The position numbers and the translations under genes are program-made. DNA of 64,000 nucleotides from positions 15,712,276 to 15,776,275 of the forward strand of contig NC_135568.1 of the NCBI RefSeq assembly GCF_964340395.1, in the 5' to 3' direction. This DNA comes from Glandiceps talaboti (lineage: Eukaryota; Hemichordata; Enteropneusta; Spengelidae). The notes below the pieces were generated by a model that ran no database searches, was not told where the DNA came from, and saw nothing but the letters and a program-made list of their open reading frames with translations. The number at the start of each line of letters is the position of its first letter. Position 1 is the stretch's first letter. This document shows positions 13,954 through 25,655 of the stretch, piece after piece.

Positions 13954-14119
13954 TATGTGAAACTGTAAGTGAAAGTTGATAGTCTCGGTTACCCAGACGC
14001 TCACCGCTTGAGGCTCTTTCTACGAGATCACCCAGACGAGAGTTTGCAGGGAAACCATGTTTCAACTTTCAACTACTATTTCTTCAAAGTCATAAAAAAT
14101 GGGCTTACAAGGCCAACTA

Positions 14120-14202
14120 GACTGTAAGATACGCCATGACGTTTCGCCCTCACTGGCCTCCTCTCACAGGTAGGGGTTGGCCGTCATGGCATACCTTACA
14201 GA
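14120..14202. repeat. Small inverted repeat (about 83 bp) with 21-bp arms
   Basis: Left arm ACTGTAAGATACGCCATGAC, right arm the inverse of CTGTAAGGTATGCCATGAC, with a short spacer containing CCCTCACTGGCCTCC. Looks like a very small MITE or its core. Confidence 0.6.
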
Positions 14203-14929
14203 CCAAAGGCCAACATGTAGGAACTAGACTAGGGTTCCCCGGCAACCTTAGCAAAAATACTGGTGGTCACTTTTCTTGTATCGTGAAATGCAATCTATAC
14301 TGCCAAGTAATGTATTTATCTACATGTATTTATATTATATGTTGTGTTTTATGGGTAGTATACACAGGGAACCTTGCACACCCCTGTAACATTCATATAC
14401 GTAGGACAGGGTTGTGCACATAGACTGTACCAGCTATGGGCACAATATTCCTCTAACAGCTCTGGCCAACACACTAGGTATAACATACCTCGATTTGACA
14501 GATGCGTATTAAACTAGTATGCCAACATCAATGTAACATGGATGTGAAAAAAAGTAGCAAGGCAGCACAGGTTTTTACAACCATTCCATGTACACGTACA
14601 AGAGCTTCTTCTCACAGCCATGTACCAGCTATGTTAGCAATGCTAGTCAGATATGAACAAAAGGGTTGCTACAGGATATTATTCCACCACAGCAAATACA
14701 TGAATGTGCACACACAGACAAGTGACAACTGTGTGCTAGGTACATGTATGCAGTACACAGCGACATGTATGGTACTGGGATGTGCAAAACAGTCGTGGCA
14801 CAGGGGCTGTATTGTGATGTGGGGCTACTCCCCTTATTTGAGTATATGTATATGTGCCGCCCTTTGGAGTGCGTTTTCTACATGTACCTATCCCTTTGGT
14901 TTGAAATGTAGTCTTTTTATTTTTCAAGC
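14203..14929. other. Non-coding stretch with a 173-codon open frame judged spurious
   Basis: An open plus-strand frame of 173 codons (14502-15023) crosses this area but has no recognisable domain and runs into a dispersed repeat at its 3' end. Cysteine and histidine are frequent only because ACATGTAC-type motifs are common. Not called as a gene. Confidence 0.45.
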
Positions 14930-15192
14930 TGAAGAGTCTAAAATGGGGTCCACTGCATTATTTTTTATTTTGCTTGGTCAAAAATGTGATGCATTACCCT
15001 TTAGCCAAATCAACTGCCATTAATTGCCCAAAAATGTTGCCTTCTAAGGAAAATATATTTTGTCTACAGTTCTTAAGAATGTGTAATGGTCTAACATGGG
15101 GTATTGATTTTTGGTCAAAGTGGGTCTAAAATGGGGTATTGATTTTTGGTCAAAGTAGGTCTGAAATGGGGCCTGGGGTTTCCAGCACTGGC
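14930..15192 (+). repeat. Dispersed repeat family G, copy 1
   Basis: Begins AGCTGAAGAGTCTAAAATGG and includes a local doublet of GGGTATTGATTTTTGGTCAA. A diverged copy lies at 38670-38905. Class unknown. Confidence 0.65.
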
Positions 15193-15594
15193 CACACACT
15201 CCTACCACTAGTACCAGAACTGGTCATTGGTACTGCCCCCCGGGGTGTGTGGTGTGGAGAGCATCTAGAAATAGTAACACCTCAGACCTCCGAACCATGC
15301 TACATTGTATGATCTATCAACTTTACCATATTAACTGTTATTCAGAGTACCCTCATAATGACCTTGCTAAATGACAAATGTGCAGACGTCATATATATGT
15401 ATGTATGCACAATGACACATGATGTACATATAACAGGAAGTTTGTATTTGTTGATGTAATCTCCAAGGACCTGTCTCTTTCTTTACCTAACAGTCATTGA
15501 TATCATATTTATTTTTGGAAAATTAAATACTTCATGATTAATGAGCTATTATCATGATACTAATAATATAGTAATAATAATTTGTGAATGGTGT

Positions 15595-15710
15595 TAAAGG
15601 CCAATGTTTCAATCCCAGGTTCTCGCATGCCATAAGGATTACAATGGATTATTGTTTTGTTCTGAACCAACTGTTCTTGTATCTTTACTAGACAACTGTT
15701 TTTCACATCT
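15595..15710 (+). repeat. Dispersed repeat, 'GGATTACA' family, copy 2
   Basis: Order TTTCAATCCCAGG, AAGGATTACAATGGA, TTTTGTTCTGAACCAACTG as in the 3535 and 30270 copies. Diverged. Confidence 0.4.
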
Positions 15711-15724
15711 ACATTTTAGTTCTT

Positions 15725-16260
15725 AGTGTTCGTGTTAAGATTAGGGAACCGTGGCAACAGAAAGGGGATTTGGTAAAACAGGCATAGTTTCCCTATACAT
15801 TATACAATAATATGGGCTGGGAACAGTGGTGCAATGATTGTGGAATGCAGGTAGATTTTACCTGTTACCACTAATAATAAAAACACTGGTAGGGAACCCT
15901 GGTAAAATGACTGTGGAACTCAGGTAGATTTTACCTGTTACCACCAATAACAAAAACACTTGGTAGGGAACCCTGGTAAAATGACTGTGGAACTCAGGTT
16001 GATTTTACCTGTTACCACCAATAACAAAAACACTTGGTAGGGAACCCTGGTAAAATGACTGTGGAACTCAGGTAGATTTTACCTGTTACCACTAATAACA
16101 AAAACACTTGGTAGGGAACCCTGGTAAAATGACTGTGGAACTCAGGTTGATTTTACCTGTTACCACTAATAACAAAAACACTTGGTACTATGGTAGGGAA
16201 CCCTAGTAAAATGACATGGGAACTTACATGTAGTTCGATTTTACATGCTTACTGCCCTAA
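15725..16260 (+). repeat. 'GGTAAAAT...TTTTACC' repeat amplified as a 74-bp tandem array
   Basis: The dispersed GGTAAAATGACTGTGGAACT / GATTTTACCTGTTACCA repeat is present here as about five tandem units. GGTAAAAT starts at 15901, 15975, 16049 and 16123, an exact 74-bp period, with a diverged unit on either side. The neighbouring single copies elsewhere show how the array arose. Confidence 0.9.
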
Positions 16261-16654
16261 CAAAAACATTGTTTTATCTTACCTTGACATCTCTAATATA
16301 CCTGAGTATCTAAACAAACTAATATGTAAGACACACTTTATAAATGGGAGATTATGTCAGATTTATTTGAATTCAGATTGTGGTATTGGAGATCTAAGAT
16401 CTTAGCAGGAATGTTCATCGATGGTAATTTCTAATGATAATTGTTGCATGCTTTGACATATACTGCAATGGACAATGGTATTTTTTTAAAAACACAATTT
16501 ATGTGTGTAAATATGAAAAAACGTAACAAAAACTTGATAAAGAATAATGAATAAAAGTGTCAAAGTTTGAGAGTCCAAGTATAGTACTACATATATATGT
16601 ATATCATGTAACCAATATAACACATATTTATTTTAGTACATTCATTGACTTTCT

Positions 16655-16733
16655 ATTTATTTTATTTTATTTTATTTTATTTTATTTTATTTTATTTTAT
16701 TTTATTTTATTTTATTTTATTTTATTTTATTTT
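16655..16733. repeat. (TTTTA)n microsatellite
   Basis: About 15 uninterrupted TTTTA units. Confidence 0.95.
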
Positions 16734-17224
16734 CACTGAGACTATATCAGTACGAACCAAACCATTCTGATCCACATATTTCTTATTTCAAGGGAATTAT
16801 CCAAACTCCCTCCAGGGGTGAACAAATCATTTTGTGAACTGGTGGTCCCCAGACCAGTGCCTTAAAGAATCCAGTGGTCCTGCTGAAAAGAATTAGTGGT
16901 TCCAGGTCGCGCTAATGTGAAACATTAAATCTTGCCTATGAATCTGTATATTCAGACGACTTTTTAACATAGTTATTAATAGTAAGGTACTGTACCAGAC
17001 AAGGTAAAATTTGTGTGGTCCGCCCAAAAAAATCACTAGTCCCGAACCCAGGACCAATGGATTTGTTCACCCCTGCCCCTCCCTTCAGTGGGTTTACATG
17101 ACTACATGTACAGTATTATTATATTTAAAATTACACTGTCTTGTGGTATATTTTTGTTCTTCTCTGGACTATGGGTCTGTAATAAAGTATAAATAATAAT
17201 AATAATAGACTCTATATAGATATA

Positions 17225-17374
17225 GACTTTATTCAAAAGAATAATGATGTTATGTCGTTACCCAGAGTTTCACGCTTCCTCAGCGATCATCAGATGACTG
17301 ATAAAATTGGGATTGTCAATTTGTTCGAGGAAGCGTGAAACTCTGAGTAACGACTCATTCTTTTGAATTAAGTC
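17225..17374. mobile_element. Small foldback/MITE with about 48-bp terminal inverted repeats
   Basis: The left arm begins GACTTTATTCAAAAGAATAA and ends AGAGTTTCACGCTTCCTC. The right arm is its inverse, GAGGAAGCGTGAAACTCT to TTCTTTTGAATTAAGTC. About 45 bp lie between. No coding capacity. Confidence 0.82.
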
Positions 17375-17634
17375 AATAATGCTTTGCTGGCCTTTGTTTT
17401 AAAGTGAAGTACAATATGTTACCAATATTATAAATTATTTATATTTTGTATTAATATCATCTGTTCTATGGCAGGTCATGATTAACAAAGACAAAGTACA
17501 TGTAACTAGCAACATGTGTGTATGTGTCATAGAGTGACTCGACTTTATGTACATTGTATGTAGCTATGAACTTTGAACTTGTGAGACTTTGAACGTTTTA
17601 ACTTTTATCCCTTTTAAGTACATGTACGTATTCC

Positions 17635-17701
17635 TTTCACCTTTTTAGTTTTGTTCAGCGCCTTTGAGCAAACATTATTTGTTATACTGGCGCTCTATAA
17701 A

Positions 17702-17739
<38 letters not shown>
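17635..17739 (+). mobile_element. 3' tail of a LINE or LINE-mobilised element with (ATT)n
   Basis: CAGCGCCTTTGAGCAAAC followed by GGCGCTCTATAAATATTATT and about 13 ATT units is a typical 3' end of CR1/L2-like LINEs and the SINEs they mobilise, which end in short microsatellites. Only the tail is present; no open frame. Confidence 0.65.
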
Positions 17740-17741
<2 letters not shown>

Positions 17742-19014
17742 AATGTTTATTAATTCATTGGTTCATACATTTATTGATTTATTGCTTCATTTATTGATTT
17801 ATTGATTCAATCATTTTTCATCCATCCATCCGTCAATCCATCTAATTAATTAATTAATGTAACTTAGTGTATGTTAGCTGTGTCCCTCCACAGTTCTGAA
17901 GTACCACTGACACATACCAATTTTTTGAGTTGCACCAAACTTGGCTCTTACTCTACCAATTTTTTTATGAAAACAAATTTTTGTTTTTGTTTTCATTAAA
18001 AAAAGCTATACTGTTGGGCAATATATTCTAATTTATGTATAAATTGAATGTAATTAGCTAGTATACTGTTTATTCATTTACCTGATTGATAATGTAGATA
18101 TGTTTATTATTTGTTTGTTTATTTATTTATTTGTTGATTTTGTTGTGTCTATAGTATTACTAACCTAAAAGGCCTGGTAGCAAATAAAAACTGCAGGGGG
18201 GGGGGGATAATTACATAGTGATTGACAGGAAAAAATAGAACACAATATGTTACAAATAGTCAACTTGGAATAAATTGGCTGGTAGTAAAGATTTTACAAC
18301 CATGGTAACAGCGAAGGAGAAATACGTTGAAATGTACATGGTATATGCACTACAGTAATGTCAAGTATATTTCAGCATGATTACGCGAATCTGGTAAAGT
18401 GCCTTTTTCAACCCTGAGCCAAGTTTTACTTCCTCACGACTCTGAACAAAAACACATGCTACATATTTTCGTCTGAACCCAAGTGTCACAGTTCAGGACA
18501 CAATCGTTTCCATGATCTGTTTTTAGCTACAGCTGTGATGAAAGTCTATATTTAAAGTAATTGCCATTTCAAGTCCTACTCTTTATACAGGAATTACGAT
18601 TGCATTTTCTACTCCAGATGCCAGTCACGCACAAGAGAAAAACAGAGTAGAAATGGAAATTTGAGTTTTTAATTGCTTGATTGTTGGTGTAAAGGTATAT
18701 ATAATGCAGTATTGGCATGTAGCCATGCCGGAGAGGAACTTGCACAGCCATACTGTTAGCTATCCTATGGAATACAAATTTTGTAGACAAAATTAGTGAA
18801 CTCGGTCATTGCACCTGTGTTTTGCTGTACACAGTTCATGAACCCTAGCCTGGGTACGATGCTGTTGAAATATATCGTTATAGCATTTGTAATCTTTTAA
18901 TCTTGTAAGACGAGGGCTAAGAGGTATGACCAGCTAATGATGTATCTCGACAGTGCTGTAACAGGCCTGAAGGGAGGAAAGACTTGTAAAATTTGTACAG
19001 GGTTTCATACTTTG
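17740..19014. other. Non-coding stretch
   Basis: AT-rich with short runs of ATTG/ATTTA and a poly-G of about ten at 18194-18207. No gene recognised. Confidence 0.4.
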
Positions 19015-19425
19015 CAGTCTCTGTACCATGCAAGGTTGGAGGGGATACCCAGGTAAAATACCTCTTGGTACATTTTACCTTAACTTACTACTCCTAACGA
19101 AATCAATGGTACATGTAGGTAACCATGGTAACATGACTGGGAAACACAGTTAGACTTAAACCTACATGTACTAATTGCCACCTTTAAATAAAATACTGGT
19201 AGAGAATCCTGTTAAAATGACTGGGGAACTCAGGTACATGTAGATTTTACCTACTTACCAACCGTAGCTACAAATGTAATTGACCGGTTGGGAATACAGT
19301 TACATGTAAAATGACTTAGGATGGAACTTGGGTAGATTTTAGCTAAACATTTGTAACTTACCACTCCTAACAAAATATCAGTAATAAAGGAATGCAGGTA
19401 GAGTTTATACCCTAATACCACTTGT
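19015..19425 (+). repeat. 'GGTAAAAT...TTTTACC' repeat, about four diverged units
   Basis: Repeated phrases of the GGTAAAATACC, TTTTACCT, GTAACATGACTGGGAA and GATTTTACCTACTTACCA type, less regular than the 15.9-kb array. Confidence 0.6.
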
Positions 19426-19450
19426 TAAAACAAGACTTTACAATGTGCAG

Positions 19451-21476
19451 CTTGACTTGACATACTGGTTTGATAGTAGAGCTCAGAGACTTGGCTATCT
19501 GACTTGACATACTGACTTGACAGTATAGCCCAGAGACTTGGCTATCTGACTTGACATACATGTACTGGCTTGATAGTATAGCTCAGAGACTTGGCTATCT
19601 GACTTGACGTACCGGGTCAATAGTATAGTCCAGAGACTTGGCTATCTGACTTGACATACTGGCTTGACAGTATAGTCCAGAGACTTGGCTATCTGACTTG
19701 ACATACTGGCTTGACAATATACGTGTAGCCCAGAGACTTTGCTATCTGACTTGTCATACATGTACTGGCTTGATAGTATAGCTCAGAGACTTGGCTATCT
19801 GACTTGACATACTGGCTTGACAGTATAGCCCAGAGACTTGGGTATCTGACTTGACATATTGGCTTGACAGTATAGCCCAGAGACTTGGCTATCTGACTTG
19901 ACATACTGGCTTGATAATATAGCCCAGAGACTTGGCTATCTGACTTGACATACTGGCTTGACAGTATAGCTCAGAGACTTGGCTATCTGACTTGACATAC
20001 TGGCTTGATAGTATAGCCCAGAGACTTGGCTATCTGACTTGACATACTGGCTCGAAAGTAGAGCTCAGAGACTTGGCTATCTGACTTGACATACTGGCTT
20101 GACAATATACATGTAGCCCAGAGACTTTGCTATCTGACTTGTCATACATGTACTGGCTTGATAGTATAGCTCAGAGACTTGGCTATCTGACTTGACGTAC
20201 CGGGTCAATAGTATAGTCCAGAGACTTGGCTATCTGACTTGACATACTGGCTTGACAGTATAGCCCAGAGACTTGGCTATCTGACTTGACATATTGGCTT
20301 GACAGTATAGCCCAGAGACTTGGCTATCTGACTTGACATACTGGCTTGATAGTATAGCCCAGAGACTTGGCTATCTGACTTGACATACTGGCTTCACAGT
20401 ATAGCCTAGAGACTTGGCTATCTGACTTGACATACTGGCTTGACAGTATAGCCCAGAGACTTGGCTATCTGACTTGACATATTGGCTTGACAGTATGGCC
20501 TAGAGACTTGGCTATCTGACTTGACATATTGGCTTGACAGTATAGCCCAGAGACTTGGCTATCTGACTTGACATACTGGCTTGACAGTATAGCCTAGAGA
20601 CTTGGCTACCTGACTTGACATACTGGCTTGACAGTATAGCCCAGAGACTTGGCTATCTGACTTGACATACTGGCTCGATAGTAGAGCTCAGAGACTTGGC
20701 TATCTGACTTGGCATACTGGCTTGACAGTATAGTCCAGAGACTTGGCTATCTGACTTGACATATTGGCTTGACAGTATAGCCCAGAGACTTGGCTATCTG
20801 ACTTGACATACTGGCTCGAAAGTATAGCCCAGAGACTTGGCTATCTGACTTGGCATACTGGCTTGACAGTATAGCCCAGAGACTTGGCTATCTGACTTGA
20901 CATACTGGCTTGACAGTATAGCCCAGAGACTTGGCTATCTGACTTGACATACTGGCTTGACAGTATAGCCCAGAGACTTGGCTATCTGACTTGACATACT
21001 GGCTTGACAGTATAGCCCAGAGACTTGGCTGTCTGACTTTACATACTGGCATGATAGGATAGTCCACAGACTTGGCTATCTGACTATACAGACTGGCTTG
21101 ACAGTATAGTCCACAGACTTGGCTATCTGACTTGACATACTGGCTTGACAGTATAGCCCATAGACTTGGCTATCTGACTTGACATACTGGCTTGACAGTA
21201 TAGCCCAGAGACTTGGCTATCTGACTTGACATATTGGCTTGACAGTATAGCCCAGAGACTTGTCTATCTGACTTGACATACTGGCTTGACAGTATAGCCC
21301 ATAGACTTGGCTATCTGACTTGACATACTGGCTTGACAGTATAGCCCAGAGACTTGGCTATCTGACTTGACATACTGGCTCGAAAGTAGAGCTCAGAGAC
21401 TTGGCTATCTGACTTGACATACTGGTTTGGACAGTGCCGTATAGCTCAGAGACTTGGCTATCTGACTTGACATACT
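19451..21476. repeat. 47-bp satellite array, about 43 units
   Basis: The unit is TTGACATACTGGCTTGACAG plus TATAGCCCAGAGACTTGGCTATCTGAC, 47 bp. Most units differ by only a few bases. Several carry an inserted CATGTA or ATGTAC, and a distinct GACGTACCGGGTCAATAG variant occurs at about 19606 and 20190 inside similar neighbourhoods, indicating block duplication. No spacers, so this is not a CRISPR. Open frames are artefacts. Confidence 0.97.
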
Positions 21477-21575
21477 AGTGTGATACCATATTGTTCTGGC
21501 AAACAACATAAACCAAGTCAGATAGTTGTACTTGTAGTATATTTTCTGAATCTAAAGTGCACCCCTCGCATCGCT

Positions 21576-21662
21576 TTCTCAGAATATTAGATATCTTTCC
21601 CATCATTTACTGAGAATATTCGATATGTCTCCCATCATTTACTCAGAATATTAGATATCTAA
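21576..21662. repeat. 41-bp repeat, two to three units
   Basis: CTCAGAATATTAGATATCT alternating with CCCATCATTTACT. Confidence 0.7.
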
Positions 21663-23059
21663 GTAAACAGAACATAGAACTAGGTTACATGGAACTCAGT
21701 CAGTGTACTTGGAAATGGAAGTAGATGTCACAGTTAGTGTGGAAATGATGAAATAGACACCGTGTGAAGTGTAGGTTGTTTAGTACGAAATAAGGGTGGG
21801 ATAGGCTATAAATGTCAAAATAATTTGATGTATTGATTTAATTTCCAGATACACTATTTAGGGTGTGTTTAGTTGATAGATGTGTAACGGTTTTGTGAAA
21901 GAAATAAAGTCTAGATAAATTATAATCTTTAAATTTACTTCTCAGCCGTAAAATTGGCACACGCTGAGTTTAGCAACAGTCAATGGTACATACACAGCTT
22001 GAGTCGTTGATTAGTTTTGCACCTCAGAGGACCTTTTGAAGAAGTTTGAATTAGAATAAATGAAACGGTGAACTGTTATGAACTTCTTTGCGATAGTTTA
22101 CAATAAGATTATGAATATTATGATTAAAATGGTTTTGGTATGTTTTCGGTGGCAAGTATAATTTAAATAAAACATATCTTCTGGCGTTGTTTGCACATTT
22201 AATGACATACATTGTAAGAAGAGTTTCCCGGACTTTGTAGGTACATGCACCAAATTAATGTTTGTCATCAATCATACTATACACAAACTAAGTTGTCATC
22301 TTTGAACAGAAAATATGGATTATATATCCATGTTGTACGACTACACTACTACTACATTGTACATAAGGATAATCTCATAATTGTGTCAGTTTCACTAGTT
22401 CTGTGGTGCTCAAAATACGAGTTCCAAAACGTCTCAAATTGCCATAATTATTTTCCCCAATTTTTCAAAATATTATGCTTTAGGAGGTATAATTTTTATT
22501 ATTCTCAATATTTTGCTTTATTGAGCCGGAAAATACTGGTGACCAAAGGGTTGAATTGAATTGGAATTCATTCCCCACAAAAGAGATAAATATACATATA
22601 AGACTCTTATTAAGAGTAAACATTAACAGCCAAAAAAGAAAACGATTCAAAGTTGTCGTTGGTCTAGAAAATAGTTTTGAGAAACTAATCGAGCTAGCCA
22701 CCCAATTTCAAGAGTGTCAATTGCATATCAAACTGTGGTGACGGCAGTTGTTCAAATTAAATAACGGTGCTTACAAAAACTACTAAAGAGAAAAAAAACA
22801 ACAAAACAAAAACCCCAAAACAAAAAAAAAGACTATTGTCTAGTGAATCGTAGTGACAAGTCCCTGTACATGTACATGCAGGTCACTCATATTTTCCTTG
22901 GTTGAAGAAAGAAAAAAGCTTGGAGATAATATATATATACCATAATTGGCATGTATTAATATTGTTATACCTGAATATTAGGTTTAAATTATGCCAACAG
23001 CAAATAATGGTTATGTACAATACTACATGTATGCTTCTGTAAGACTACTATGGCAATAC
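21663..23059. other. Non-coding stretch
   Basis: No recognisable gene. Open frames around 22245-22741 on both strands lack any known motif. Confidence 0.4.
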
Positions 23060-23463
23060 AATGTAGTCTAGTTCCTATATTATGCATTACGATTACTACC
23101 ATCATGCGTAGGGAATGTCCTTATTCTAGCACAAAAATCTGTGCTACCCCCGACTGTGTTCATATAAACGTGATGATGTTATCGCGCTTCCACATGATTT
23201 TAGTTTGAGACTGGCGAACTGGAGTTAGTTCGGTTAATGAACAATTGTCTAAAGGAACTAACCAATTGTAACTGTTTGTAAATTTGCAATGGATTACTAC
23301 TGACATGTCGTTTACCCTTCAATTACTAATGACGTGTCATTTACCCTTCATGGGGGGGGGGGGGGCACAGATTTCTGTGTTAGAATAAGGACTTTACCCA
23401 TACATGTATGTGAGTGGAGATAATGGTAGTTAATTGTAACGCGTTGTATAGGAACAAGACTTA
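23060..23463. mobile_element. Foldback element with about 85-bp imperfect arms
   Basis: The left end TAGTCTAGTTCCTATATTAT and further TGTCCTTATTCTAGCACA are mirrored on the right by TTAGAATAAGGAC and TATAGGAACAAGACTTA. A poly-G tract (about 23352-23366) lies at the inner edge of the right arm. Parts of the interior (AACGTGATGATGTTATCGCG, GGATTACTACTGACATG) recur near 27905-28030 and 36955-36985, so this is a family. Confidence 0.75.
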
Positions 23464-23985
23464 TTACAACTTATAATTTGTTAATCTGCAGCAAAAATTG
23501 CATGATGTGAAATGAATGAGACCATATGTACAAATGCACACATAGTATTATAATGGTGAAGACCAGTATAGTACAAGTGACACTACTGTTTACATAGTGA
23601 CATATTGTTATCTGGTTTGCTAGACTGCTTAGTTGTGGTATTTCTAGTCACTCTAATTCTTGAAGTGTGGAAGATGTCCTTGAATGACACTCGTGACTGA
23701 GTACCATTCCATGTTACTATAAATTATAATTGCTGGCAGTGGGTCCATGTCCTATTCTTAATTGCTTAAAGTGAGGCCATGGCCCTGTAGTAGGCCCTCA
23801 GAAATAATGACCTGAACATCTGTGTGTACTAGTTACTTTACATCATATGTACATGTATGATGGCTGGGTTGAAGGGATATCATAGTACAAGTCTGTCTGT
23901 CTATTTCTTTTGTATTCAGTTTGTATATTTGTATCGTATGTTTCTTTGAAAGTGTAGCTTATTTTTGTTATCTGGTGAAATAAAT

Positions 23986-24045
23986 TTCATTCATTCATTC
24001 CTTCATTCCTTCCTTCCTTCATTCATTCATTCATTTATTCATTCA

Positions 24046-24084
<39 letters not shown>

Positions 24085-24171
24085 CTGTTCTGTCTGTCTG
24101 TCCATCCATCTATCTATCTGTCTCCATAACATGTCTGTCTGTTTGTCAGTCTGTCTCTGCCTACCGTGACA

Positions 24172-24211
<40 letters not shown>

Positions 24212-24350
24212 CATGTCTGTCTGTCTGTCTGTCTGTCTGTCCATGTCTGTCTGTCTGTCTGTCTGTCCATGTCTGTCCATCCATCTATCTGTCTGGTCTG
24301 TATGTCTGTCTGTCCATCTGTCTGTCCGTCCATCTGTCCATCCGTAGTAA
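23986..24350. repeat. (ATTC)n and (TGTC)n microsatellite cluster
   Basis: ATTCATTC/CTTC runs pass into TGTC blocks separated by CCATCCATC and CCATG interruptions, spaced semi-regularly as a higher-order repeat. Minus-strand frames rich in TDRQTDRQ are artefacts. Confidence 0.95.
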
Positions 24351-24739
24351 TGCATAAATGTTAACTTTTTACAGAGTACATGTATAGTCTGGTACAGGCT
24401 TCCTGATTTGAATAAATGAATGAATTTGAATAAATGAATATTAATCAACTTTGAAATGGCAATGAAACACACAAAGAAGTAAAGAAAGAATGAATACAAA
24501 ATATAAACCTATACTGCGTATGTGATTGAAATCAATGTGGTAAAAGAGGAAGTCAGTGAAAGGAAACTTTTAGGACAAAAAAAAGGGAAATTGTTCACAA
24601 AGGAATGTTTTCTATACTGTGTTAAAAAGATACGTATCCCCTGTTTGTTTTATACATATGTATTGTACCATCCACTGTATCCATGGAAACTGAAAGGAGA
24701 AGTATAAGTGAGATCTACATGTAGCCAGAATGTGATGCA

Positions 24740-25350
24740 ACACAATCTTACGAATATGAATATGAACATGAAAAATTTGACTATTTCGCAGAATATGAAT
24801 TCAGTTTGATAAATTGTAAGAATATGAATGTAAAAATAACTTTACATGTATAATTCTAAGATCAAAATATGAATTGAATTGATGTATCCCAGTCATAAAT
24901 TGATAGAATATTAACATAAAAATAGCTACAATTCTGACATCAGAATATGAATGGGATTGACCCATCACAATCGTAGGAATGTGAACATAAAAATAACTTT
25001 ACATTTGTAATTGTTCATTAGATTGTGAATTGAATTAATTTATCAGTGACAAATTGTAAGAGGTACATGTATCTCGGAATATGAAAATAAAATTATCATC
25101 TTTGGAATATGAAAGTACAAATTACTTTACTATTGTAATTGTTCATTAGATTGTGAAGTCAATTGATTTGATTGCTGAATTATAAGAATGTGAACATGAA
25201 AATAACTTTACTATTCTGACATTAGAATATGAATTGAAATAATATATCATAGTCTTAGGAATATGAACATAAAACTAATTTTACTATTCTAACATTACAA
25301 TATGCTTTGATATTGCAGTAATTAATCCTAAGAATATGAACATTCATTCT
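24740..25350. repeat. Degenerate AT-rich tandem repeat
   Basis: Seven or so loosely related units built on GAATATGAACATAAAAATAA, CTTTACATTTGTAATT and TGAATTGAATTGAT. The period is irregular, roughly 70-100 bp. No gene. Confidence 0.65.
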
Positions 25351-25504
25351 CGCAACAACAAAATTATTTTACTATGCCTTTATAGTTATGTACATGATCT
25401 TTTCAGTGTCACAAGCACACGCGTGGTGTATAAACCTACAGGTACTAAATATTCCAGACAAGCTCCCTAACTCTCCAGAGGATTAAGTCCAGTATGATAG
25501 CTAA

Positions 25505-25655
25505 ATTTTGTTGTTGTGAGTCAAAATGAGAAGAACTGGGACTCGTGAGTCACCACATAGTTCATGTAAGAGATGGGGAGACGTCAAATTTTGGTGCGTC
25601 AGGAGAAATTGTGTGCACCGGTGGTGCGTCAAATTGGCTTATAGATGGCACACTG
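25505..25655 (+). repeat. Dispersed repeat family B, copy 3
   Basis: TTTTGTTGTTGTGAGTCAAA through GTCAAATTGGCTTATAGATG, same layout as the 6336 copy but with CpG-containing variants (GACGTCAAATTTTGGTGCGT). Confidence 0.8.

Noticed and set aside
14502-15023. 173-codon plus-strand frame
   Set aside because: No recognisable domain; its 3' part lies in a dispersed repeat also found at 38670; likely chance.
19451-21476. CRISPR-like regular array
   Set aside because: The units are contiguous with no unique spacers, and the context is a eukaryotic gene region; it is a satellite.
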